Assembly (NCBI RefSeq): GCF_025370935.1
Contig: NC_133493.1
Location: 4,812,740 to 4,876,739 of the forward strand
Reading direction: 5' to 3'
From: Choristoneura fumiferana
Lineage: Eukaryota; Arthropoda; Insecta; Lepidoptera; Tortricidae
DNA length: 64,000 nt
Shown: positions 57,509-64,000 of the stretch, in pieces
Layout: every line of letters starts with the position of its first letter
Position numbering within the stretch: position 1 is the first letter of the stretch
Program-made: the position numbers and the translations under genes
The notes under the pieces: generated by a model
What the model saw: only the letters and a program-made list of their open reading frames with translations
The model's database searches: none
What the model was told of the DNA's origin: nothing

Positions 57509-57538
57509 GATTCGGGTGTGATTCATTTTAGAGAATAA
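51082..57538 (+). CDS. Gene B: serine protease homolog lacking both His and Ser, six exons, 356 aa
   Basis: Exons: 51082-51127, 51867-51962, 52729-52897, 54567-54772, 56280-56449, 57155-57538; same phases as gene A. Signal peptide MYQCLFLVCILFCGI is followed by a pro-segment with EECAST and SGCCGLANGSSLKK, then the S1 domain from EYPW (about residue 59). Catalytic positions are Gln92 (AAQC), Asp159 (NDIAL) and Ala274 (GDAGGP), so two of three triad residues are gone. The cysteine framework is intact (77/93, 121/131, 231/261, 270 and the later PCG), so a stable fold is likely. The IVGG site aligns with KKNT. A Thr-rich C-terminal tail precedes DSGVIHFRE. Secreted non-enzymatic binder or cofactor is the likeliest role (inference). 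Closest relative is gene C. Confidence 0.85.
51243..51572. mobile_element. MITE with ~75 bp terminal inverted repeats in gene B intron 1
   Basis: TGTGGCCTGTAA at the left, TTACAGGCCACA at the right; further in, AACATTAGTTCAGCGA(T/C)TTTT is mirrored (51299-51325 and 51490-51515). Interior ~180 bp, non-coding. Confidence 0.7.
51651..51838. mobile_element. Hairpin element in gene B intron 1
   Basis: GAATGTGTTTTTCATGAACC, AATAGAAACGCTTC is mirrored by GAAGCGTATAG, TTCTATTGGTTCATGAAAAA. CACATCTCTGGTG and CATCTCTGGTGGAA words link it to 31230-31351. It ends about 28 bases before exon 2. Confidence 0.6.
52249..52488. mobile_element. Tc1/mariner-type MITE in gene B intron 2
   Basis: TACTTGGTTTGGATAGGTAT is inverted at the right as ATACCTATCCAAACCAAGTA; TA lies outside both ends (52247-52248, 52489-52490). 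240 bp, non-coding. Confidence 0.75.
53274..54290. mobile_element. 1,017 bp TIR element in gene B intron 3, 9 bp target duplication
   Basis: Both ends start GGGTACGT(A/G)TTATAATGTATAAATT and the similarity runs about 85 bp inward (CATATCGGTTGAAATACATA, CAGTTGAAA). The duplication ATACATTAT lies at 53265-53273 and 54291-54299. The host sequence is an R3b-like repeat whose intact form is seen elsewhere in the window. The interior is built of variants of ATAATGGTCAAAATACATA in both directions and has no protein frame. Long terminal repeats with a 9 bp duplication resemble Mutator-like elements (inference). It contains the nested copy P4. Confidence 0.75.
54088..54180 (+). mobile_element. Minimal fold-back copy P4, nested
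   Basis: Only the two ends of the family remain: AACTAAAATAATTTCCTTGC joined after CTCACCCACCCGG to AAATTATTTTAGTTCATTGA and the tail ending TTCAATAAATTATT. The 13 bp duplication TCAAATAACTTTG (54075-54087, 54181-54193) shows it inserted as a unit. Confidence 0.75.
54808..54895 (-). mobile_element. R1 fragment in gene B intron 4
   Basis: Poly-T, TGGATGGCAAACGAGCATGT, CTCCTGATGGTAAGAGATCA and CAGCGCCCATAAACATCAG. About 90 of ~280 bases remain (the 3', poly-A part). Confidence 0.65.
54908..55017. mobile_element. Harbinger-type MITE with internal deletion in gene B intron 4
   Basis: GGGGCTGTTTTCCCACCCAT to CAATGGATAGTGAAACAGGGG, flanked by TAA. The right arm has lost about 30 bases (AGAGACATCAATGG). 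Confidence 0.65.
55283..55761 (+). mobile_element. Inverted, end-less copy of the 63238 MITE family in gene B intron 4
   Basis: TAAATAAGGAAT, GAACGAGAGTCTATTAGAAG, CGGTGTTCGTAATTCTAGTA, GTGCGACATACAGTG and TTACGACACTGTTTACGAGC are the reverse complement of 63321-63790. The terminal repeats are missing. The 10 bp string ATACATTATA lies on both sides (55273-55282, 55762-55771). Confidence 0.7.
56600..56704 (-). mobile_element. S1 SINE head with A and B boxes in gene B intron 5
   Basis: Minus strand GCAGCGGTAGCCTAATGGTT gives the A box and GATCGTGGGTTCAAACCCAG the B box, then GCTCGCACCTCTGAC and TTCATGAACAAAATTACC. A tRNA-like head with a short SINE body. Confidence 0.7.
57467..57508 (+). repeat. 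In-frame (ACT)14 microsatellite in gene B exon 6
   Basis: Fourteen uninterrupted ACT codons give a threonine run near the C terminus; gene C has two ACT codons at the same place. Length change in threes keeps the frame, so the tail length may vary between individuals. Confidence 0.9.
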
Positions 57539-57539
57539 A
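57534..57539 (+). terminator. AATAAA overlapping the gene B stop codon
   Basis: GAGAATAAAG: the stop TAA (57536-57538) sits within AATAAA. No other AATAAA is seen in the next ~300 bases, so a very short 3' UTR is possible. Confidence 0.5.
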
Positions 57540-57843
57540 GAATTGAAGAAATTAAGTTTTTTATTTCTTAGCGTTTATTGATAGAATTGGCACTGTTCAT
57601 ATTTTACCAATGTACCCTGATTCGAAAACCATTTCGAGGGATAGGGTTTTTGAACAATTTTGTCCTATTTTGATTTAAAAATACTTAAGGGTTACAAATA
57701 TATAGGTAAAAATATGTTTGACCTTAGTTTGACCTTCGTATTTATCTTTAAAGGATGAATCCCTTTACCTGAAAAGCAAATCCATAAGTATCTAGTGTAG
57801 TAACTATGTTTCAACTTAAGACACATTTAGACAAAGGTTGTTC
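57540..57843. other. Intergenic DNA between genes B and C
   Basis: Nothing recognised apart from plain AT-rich sequence; it leads into the hAT MITE. Confidence 0.3.
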
Positions 57844-57851
57844 CTATACAG

Positions 57852-58280
57852 CAGGGGTCACCAAACTACGGCCCGCGGGCCAAGTCCGGCCCGCGAGCCA
57901 CTCTTATCCAGCCCGCGGAAAGAAAGCGGGAGGTAATTGGTCATAATCATAGATAGCCACTCATGAACATAATCAACACCAAGTGCGTTCCTTATGCGTT
58001 ACTCGTATCTAGGTACCCCCTTAAGACTAAGGGCCTGTTTCACCACTTGTCGACTAACTTTAAGTTTCAGATCAAAGTAATGCCATCTTTGTTTATTCTG
58101 AATCAACAAACAGAGACGGCATCACTGGTATCCATCACTTAAAGTTAGTCGACAAGTGGTGAAACAAGCCCTAAGTCTACTTAACTAATGTATTATCCCC
58201 ATGACCAGCCAAAGTCTTGGCCGCACGAATTTACATTAAGTGCAGTGTGGCCCTTGAGTCAAAAAGTTTGAAGACCCCTG
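57852..58280. mobile_element. hAT-type MITE between genes B and C
   Basis: CAGGGGTCACCAAACTACGG at the left, GAAGACCCCTG at the right; 8 bp duplication CTATACAG at 57844-57851 and 58281-58288. GC-rich ends (GGCCCGCGGGCC). It contains a Harbinger-type MITE and is therefore the older of the two. Confidence 0.8.
58031..58171. mobile_element. Harbinger-type MITE nested in hAT
   Basis: GGGCCTGTTTCACCACTTGT, CGACTAACTTTAAG and mirrored ACTTAAAGTTAGTCGACAAG, GTGGTGAAACAAGCCC. TAA lies on both sides (58028-58030, 58172-58174). Confidence 0.8.
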
Positions 58281-59539
58281 CTATACAGCAACTGGTTTTT
58301 CCTGTACAAACTTATTTTTACAATCCATGATAAAGTAAGTATGGAAGACAAGGAACTGGTTTCAATTTACATCGGCAGCATTATTAATTTTGTCACGCTT
58401 ACGCGCTTTACAACATTTTTGAAGTATACCTGTTTGGTTTGGTTTACTACAGACGTGTTTTGATGATCTCATTTAAGTCATGTATCAGTGTTTGTTTATT
58501 CTTTATGTGATTTTGTGTCAATTGTGTACGTATTACGACGATTAATATCGAAGTTTCTCAGGGATTTTATAATTCTCTATTTAAGCATAAAATATCAGAA
58601 ACCTAATTAAAGAGTAGTTCACTTACAGACCTAATTATCTAACGCACTCGGAAACACCATAGTTTTTACCATTTTATTTCCATAATACGGTGTTAAACGA
58701 GAGTAGAATGAGAAGGCGAATGTGATTGCGAGTGCCACAGGACTAAAAATCAATATTAATCTGTTCACTAGTTTCAAAATCCCTGACGTCGATGGCGAAG
58801 TGTAAGTCAATAAGTCGATTGTTGGTGTTGATAATTTAGTTCTTGCCTCATTCTAGACCTATGTTTCGCTGAACAATGTGTTCCATCTGTTAACCCCCCT
58901 GACCCTAAAAGTGGATGTTGCGGAGTTGCCAATGGAAGTTCATTGAAGAAAAGTGAGTTGTAAGGATAGTGATCAGTGTAAAATTGACACATGCGACGAT
59001 CAATTTAATGTAATGAACACATTTCATTTAGAATCATACTGAATGAGCGTTAGCAGAACTTAAAAAAGAAAAATGAGTATAAAATATATTACAAATAAAA
59101 CTGTTTGTGTTGACAGAGAAGTTAAATTTTCAAATTAATAAATGTTATCAGTTTTTTTTTAAATTATACTAGATACAAACAGTTTAACAGTTTACCAATT
59201 TGTTTAACAGTTTACCTAATAAAATCTACCTAGACACTGTCAAAAATTAATTTAAAAGCTCCGTAAATGAAGTTTTTAGAAACTCTTCCATAAAATAGTA
59301 CCTACCCAACCTTGTAATAAAAATCCAAAATTGTATAATTACTAACTACATTTGTTTTTAGCCAGCAAACTGTCGGCTTAATTTTCCTGTTCGTTTGTTC
59401 ATACATTATAATTGTTTTAATAATTGGTGGCAGCTTCGTTGGTTTATATGTCAATTGTAATTATGTTTATTAGGTTTAAGAATAATGTACCGTTTGTGCC
59501 CAAGTATAAACACTAATTCAGTTTTATGTTCCTATAGAG

Positions 59540-59780
59540 CAGTGGTTCTTAACCGGTGGTCCGCGGACCACTGGTGGTCCCTCGAAGAACTCGAAGTGGT
59601 CCGCGAAGCCATCGACAACGAATTGGCAAAACCGCCAGTCAAGTAGCGCAGTCGCAACCGTTCATTCATTTACAGTTTTAATTTTACCTACCGTATATTA
59701 CCTTCAAACAGTTGGTGGTCCCTGGCAAGACAGAAAGTTTGTAAAATGGTCCCTCCTGACTAAAAGGTTAAGAACCGCTG
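59540..59780. mobile_element. hAT-type MITE in gene C intron 2
   Basis: CAGTGGTTCTTAACCGGTGG at the left and GGTTAAGAACCGCTG at the right; 8 bp duplication CTATAGAG at 59532-59539 and 59781-59788. 241 bp, non-coding. Confidence 0.8.
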
Positions 59781-60309
59781 CTATAGAGACTTTATCCTGC
59801 AGACAAACTGTGAAAACAGTTCTGCAGGGCTCTGTGAAAAACTATATTTTTGTAAGAGAAAGACTAAATAATAATAATAAGAAAAAGAATGAGTAATTTT
59901 CATTTATTCAACCTTGTCGAATAAATAAATAATTTTCTAACCTCACATTAAATTGAAATGATGATTTTTTCAGATTCTTCAGCAGCTGACATTGACGAAT
60001 ACCCTTGGATGGCTGTTATAGAATATAAGAAGAATGACACAATAAAATTGCTTTGCAGTGCTGTTTTGATTAGTGGTCAGTATGCGCTCTCTGCTGCACA
60101 ATGCTTCACTGAACATGCTCGTGCAATTGGTACTCCGTAAGTTTTCATTTATTTTATTAATCCTAATAGTGATCACTTGAGTCACTTAAACTGCCGTAAT
60201 CAAGGACTATGCATGATCAAAAATTCTGTCCGAGAGAGATCCGCAGACGAACGAACGAGTAAACGTCATATTATGTAGGTAGATCGAAGAATTACCAAAT
60301 TTAAAGCAC

Positions 60310-60485
60310 AGAGAGTTCAATGCTAACGTCCACCAACGAGATGGACGGATGACCTGGTTAAAGCCAAAGAGGTCTAGGGGGAGGCACCAACTTGACCCTC
60401 TGAATGATGAATTGATGATGTCGATATGGGAGGCCTGTGTTCTTTATGGCCGTCCTACGGCAGAAATGATGATAATGACGAGATG
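60310..60485 (+). mobile_element. RTE-like 3' end trace in gene C intron 3
   Basis: TCCACCAACGAGATGGACGG, ATGACCTGGTTAAAGCC, then broken text and CTACGGCAGAAATGATGATA. Same pattern as 36775-36885, heavily decayed. Confidence 0.5.
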
Positions 60486-60507
60486 AATGTCTGATAAACC
60501 GCGTGCT

Positions 60508-60711
60508 TTGATGGCAAGTGGGTCTCCTGATGGTAGTGGCGACCTGACACCGAATTGCAATGCGAATATGCAATGCGTTGCCAATAGGCCAAGGGTACCT
60601 CAAGTGCAGAAATTTCTCTTGCTCCCGCCGAAACACAACAGTTCAAGGCAATGCAGGATTAGCGAGCAGATAGCAATCCGGGCGGACCTTGCACAAGGTC
60701 CTACCACCTGC
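60508..60711 (-). mobile_element. R1, decayed, in gene C intron 3
   Basis: GATGGCAAGTGGGTCTCCTG, AATGCGTTGCCAATAGGCC, CCGCCGAAACACAACAGTTC and GACCTTGCACAAGGTCCTAC with several gaps. Confidence 0.65.
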
Positions 60712-60936
60712 ATGCGGACAGTGTCACAATGATTTTCTACGCCTATTTCCAACAACAGTAGACATTATTCCGCTGACCATGAGGATGATAATAAGGATGA
60801 TGATAGTCATTGAACGGTAGATCTGTGTGTACAATCCATCGGATCGCTACCAAATGTCACCTAGTTTTTCTATGGAACCAAGCATCAATAACCCTGCGCT
60901 GCTGCAGCTGTGTCCCGGCAAGAGGAATATACTATT

Positions 60937-61288
60937 TTACTAAATCAGCTGTTATGTTGCGGAGGTCTATATCAATCAACGAAAGTAATTATTTTGCTCA
61001 ACTGCGACTTAATAGCTACGTCTATGCAATAAATGTTCAGTTGTAGTTCCTACTCGTCCACACTGTAAGAACAAACACAAATCACACAAACCCAACTATC
61101 ATCACACTACACTATTGTACTCTGCTCTGAGGATGAACTCTTGTTGTGGTGGGATAGTTAGGTTTGGGTGATTTGTGTGTGCTCTTATAGTGTGGAGGTG
61201 GAGAAAATGCATGAACGCATATTTTTTGTAAAGACATTGTTAGCTATCGTAGGGTCGGGGCGAGCAAAGTAACTGTTTGAGTTCATTT
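60937..61288. mobile_element. Fold-back family, decayed inverted copy (P5) in gene C intron 3
   Basis: The left arm reads TTATGTTGCGGAGGTCTATA, TAGCTACGTCTATGCAATAA, CACACTGTAAGAACAAAC. The right arm mirrors it (TGTGTGCTCTTATAGTGTGG, GCATGAACGCATATTTTTTG, TTAGCTATCGTAGGGTCGGG). Here the left arm also includes tail sequence, so both outer edges derive from the 3' part. The hammerhead-like motif is broken: CTGAGGA is present, the GAAA side is lost. Confidence 0.65.
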
Positions 61289-61383
61289 ACAAAATTAAAT
61301 GCTATATCATTTTCAGGGTCAATATTCGTTTTGGAGAATATGAAACAAATAATGAAGGAAAAGACTGTGTTGAAGTTAAACCA

Positions 61384-61396
61384 GGCCAAAAACCTG
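61384..61396 (+). other. Frameshift site in gene C exon 4
   Basis: GGCCAAAAACCTG against GGTCAAGAAATCTG in gene B, one base fewer. The lost base lies in or beside an A run, a place where both real slippage and base-calling error are likely. Confidence 0.75.
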
Positions 61397-62687
61397 CAAT
61401 GATGGTGCTATTTCTATTCCTATTGAAAAAGTCACATCGCATCCTAATTATAAAGTAACAGAAAAGAATGATGATATTGTTTTGTTAAAACTGGCAAGGA
61501 CAGTTCCTTATACCGGTAAAATAATGTTTTTAAATTATTATTAGCAATGGAATATTAATTTTGCTAAATCTGCAAACATTTTAAATAAACTGGTAGTTTT
61601 TGCTATGCACTTATTCTTTTTATATTAATTTTTTGCTTTTATTTCTTACATAGTCATTTCAGGAGACTTATTATAAACAGCACTTTATCTCACATAATAA
61701 AAATAAAGTTATAAAGAAGAAAAAGAAAACAATGATGATGATATGACGGTAATCTAAATATTAGCTCCAAATGATGATGAAAAACTAATATGGAACAAAA
61801 AGGAAAAGATAACGAAATTATTTACACTGTCAACAAAGTTTGTCTGTTTTACCAGCCAACTTTTTTGCCTGTATTAATGTCTTACAGTTTATCCTTATTT
61901 AATTTTCAGATTTTATTCGACCCATCTGCCTGCCTTCATTGGACATTACTCTTCACGCCCCGAAGAACTTATACATGACAGTAGCAGGTTGGGGAGCTGT
62001 CAATTATTTAATCAAAAAAAGCAACGTTCTAAGACGAGTTCATGTACCTTTTGTGGATATGCAAGTAAGATTTCATTGATATTTTGTCTTAAATTAGCTT
62101 ACTTCTACGAAAATTTGCTTAGTTGTAAAATTAAATGCAAAGTTTTTATTATGTACCTATGAGTTAAGGTGATAAAATTAAGTGGTGGTCAAATTGGTAT
62201 TGATGTAAAATTGAAATTTCTTTATGAATATTAAGTTTTCTACGAAAAAAAAAAACTTACTCAAAAAGCCTGAAAACCATTTATATGACTATTCAATCAA
62301 ACTTACAAACTGTCTGCTGAAATAATCCTGATTTATTTTATAGCAGTGTGTATATTTCTAACACAAAATATTGTTCACAGATTTGTGAAATAAAATACAA
62401 ACCAATATCTAAAGTTACCTTGACAGATAAACAGCTATGTGCTGGAAGTAAGAACAGAGATGCCTGTCAGGGTGACTCTGGGGGTCCACTCATGTACTTT
62501 AATAGAAATAAGATGGAGCTTGGTGGCATTGTAAGTTTTGGACCAAAAATTTGCGGCCAAGATATCCCAGGAGTATACACTAAAGTATTCGCCTACAAGG
62601 ATTGGATTCATAGCGTAATAGAAGAAGATTCTAGGACAAGTTCTACAGCATCAACGACTACTGATTCGGGAGTAATTTATTTCAGAG

Positions 62688-62693
62688 AATAAA
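62688..62693 (+). terminator. AATAAA overlapping the gene C stop codon
   Basis: GAGAATAAAT: same arrangement as in gene B, inherited through the duplication. Confidence 0.5.
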
Positions 62694-62939
62694 TGATTAG
62701 AGATGAAGTTTTTCATTTTGACTGTTAATTGCTTAATTTCTTGATTATGGTATTATGGAATTCTTATATTAGGATCACAGTATCTTTCACCTGTTATTCA
62801 GTTAAGATCATTTTTATGAGAGACGCATGGAGTACCTATACCTCCGATCAACGAAAGTTGAAATAGATTATCAAAAGTTTAATCAACAATTCCGTGCTGT
62901 TGTAAAAAAAGATTTGTTTTAATTTTAAGTTCAATCGAT

Positions 62940-63060
62940 CAACAGTATCATCTTCAGCCGGAAAACGTCTACTTCCGAACAAAGGCCTCTTCGAACGCCG
63001 CAATCAACGACAACTCGCCACTTGCATCCATCCCAACTCTCACAATGTCGATGGCTTACT
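62940..63060 (-). mobile_element. RTE-like 3' end trace
   Basis: CATCTTCAGCCGGAAAACGT, ACAAAGGCCTCTTCGAACGC and TGCATCCATCCCAACTCTCA parallel 47800-47920, with more decay. Confidence 0.5.
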
Positions 63061-63237
63061 ATGAGGTCATCAATAAAAAGTTATTCTATTGTATTGTTCA
63101 ACTGTCTTCCATGTCGGTACAGTTTTGACAGAGTGGTCATGATTGTCAGATAGGGATCAGTTAATGAATCTTCATTACGAATTTCTTGAAGAAAATTATG
63201 GTAGTGGTTTCTCTTGAGTTCCACACCACAAATTTAA

Positions 63238-63906
63238 GGTTTTCAGAGACGCGAAATATTGCTAGATGGCGTTAGTGTCGTGAGGTCCGTTTGACGTTTG
63301 CTCGTGATTGGTAAAATAACTTTTCATCACACTTGCTCGTAAACAGTGTCGTAACATGCAAGCTACCTTGGCTGCAACCCCCCAAATAAAACCCTCGACC
63401 TTAATGTGCTTGTCATGAAACCCGTGGTCGGTAAATGAGTCATTGCGCGTACACATTATCTTGCCATGAAGCCCAAGGTCGGTAAATGAGTCAGTGCCCG
63501 TACTGATGGCGCTGCGCGCGCTGCTGCAGGACTACATGGACCACATGCACACGCACGTTGCGGCGCATGCCGAGGGAGGTAGAGGGCGACGTTGCCAAGA
63601 GCACAGCCTAAGGTATCGCCAATATAGGAAGAATTATATTTTTTCTTTTACAAATATAAAATTTTACTTGCAAATGTGATGAAAAACATTGTATGTCGCA
63701 CGGGCGGTACTAGAATTACGAACATCGACTCATTAAAGCCCTCAGTCTTCGACTTCGGGCTTCTAATAGACTCTCGTTCGTAATTCCTTATTTACCGCCC
63801 TTAAGACACAATGTACTAAAACGAGCCAATCGCAAACAAACATCAAACGTCAAACGGACCTCACGATACTAACGCCATCTAGCGATATTTCGCCTCTTTG
63901 AAAACC
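63238..63906. mobile_element. 669 bp MITE with ~75 bp terminal inverted repeats
   Basis: GGTTTTCAGAGACGCGAAAT, TGCTAGATGGCGTTAGTGTC, GTGAGGTCCGTTTGACGTTT at the left; the inverse at the right ends CGCCTCTTTGAAAACC. The core contains a GC-rich segment (CACACGCACGTTGCGGCGC). The target duplication is not obvious (flanks AAATTTAA and CTCACTAG). Fragments of the same family are at 48480 and 55283. Confidence 0.75.
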
Positions 63907-64000
63907 CTCACTAGGAGTCTGGAATTCTCGTACATTAGATCCCTAGTAACCTTTTATGCAATTCTGAAACAAGCCGAGGACAGAGTGGTGTGGAAGCAGT
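63907..64000. other. Window end
   Basis: Too short to interpret; no feature seen. Confidence 0.3.

Larger units (their letters stand above)
58480..62692 (+). pseudogene. Gene C: serine protease homolog, six exons, frameshifted in exon 4
   Basis: Exons: 58480-58525, 58857-58952, 59974-60136, 61317-61515, 61910-62064, 62381-62692; all GT-AG, same layout as genes A and B. Signal peptide MYQCLFILYVILCQL, pro-segment with AEQCVPS and SGCCGVANGSSLKK, then EYPWMA. The histidine position is Gln90 (AAQC). Exon 6 keeps GDSGGP and the trypsin-like Asp (NRDACQG). Exon 4 lacks one base relative to gene B in CCAGGCCAAAAACCTGC, giving a stop at 61456-61458 and a 148-residue product. It also lacks two codons before the Asp102 region (KNDDIVLL in the original frame). 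All other exons are open and splice sites intact, so the break is recent or a sequence error. If real, the truncated product lacks Asp102 and the second barrel. Confidence 0.75.

Noticed and set aside
1..64000. CRISPR array, bacterial operon or prophage
   Set aside because: No regularly spaced identical repeats with unique spacers and no prokaryotic gene layout; the repeats are eukaryotic transposons.

Overview
This window looks like nuclear DNA of a moth or butterfly (Lepidoptera). It is AT-rich, holds a few intron-containing insect genes, and is crowded with short non-autonomous transposons, tRNA-derived SINEs and pieces of non-LTR retrotransposons. I see no bacterial operons, rRNA genes, CRISPR arrays or functional tRNA genes.

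Gene content is low. On the minus strand, 1230-2042 is the first coding exon of a UDP-glycosyltransferase (UGT), with signal peptide and acceptor-binding domain. Its other exons would lie to the left of the window. On the plus strand there are three related six-exon genes of the trypsin-like S1 fold: gene A (27019-33996), gene B (51082-57538) and gene C (58480-62692). All three use the same intron phases (1,1,2,1,0). Each encodes a signal peptide, a short three-cysteine pro-segment ending in SGCCG, and an S1 domain of the easter/prophenoloxidase-activating type with its extra disulfide.

In all three the catalytic histidine is glutamine (GAQC or AAQC where AAHC is expected) and the IVGG activation site is not recognisable. 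They are therefore best read as secreted, non-catalytic serine protease homologs (SPHs). Decay is graded. A and C keep Ser195 (GDSG), B also has Ser195 changed to Ala (GDAG), and C carries a one-base deletion in exon 4 that stops the frame. B and C are a close tandem pair about 0.9 kb apart; A lies 17 kb upstream across transposon-rich DNA. No experimental role can be read from the sequence; by analogy, SPHs act as cofactors in haemolymph protease cascades.

Region by region: 1-2.45 kb holds the UGT exon and two MITEs. 2.45-27 kb is a gene desert of SINEs, LINE tails, hAT and Harbinger MITEs and a fold-back family (8.9-11.4 kb). 27-34 kb is gene A with a ~120 bp minisatellite in intron 4. 34-51 kb is again transposon-rich, with an RTE-like reverse-transcriptase remnant, a GC-rich island and a CA-rich microsatellite. 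51-62.7 kb holds genes B and C with introns full of MITEs. 62.7-64 kb holds a MITE with ~75 bp terminal repeats.

The most unusual repeat is the fold-back family. Complete copies at 9469-10023, 11046-11353 and 54088-54180 have 11-13 bp target duplications, a 3' end containing AATAAA, and in two copies a type I hammerhead-ribozyme-like motif. I infer they are solo or inverted LTR-like repeats of a Penelope-like element. Several nested insertions can be ordered in time from target duplications and from empty sites inside this window.
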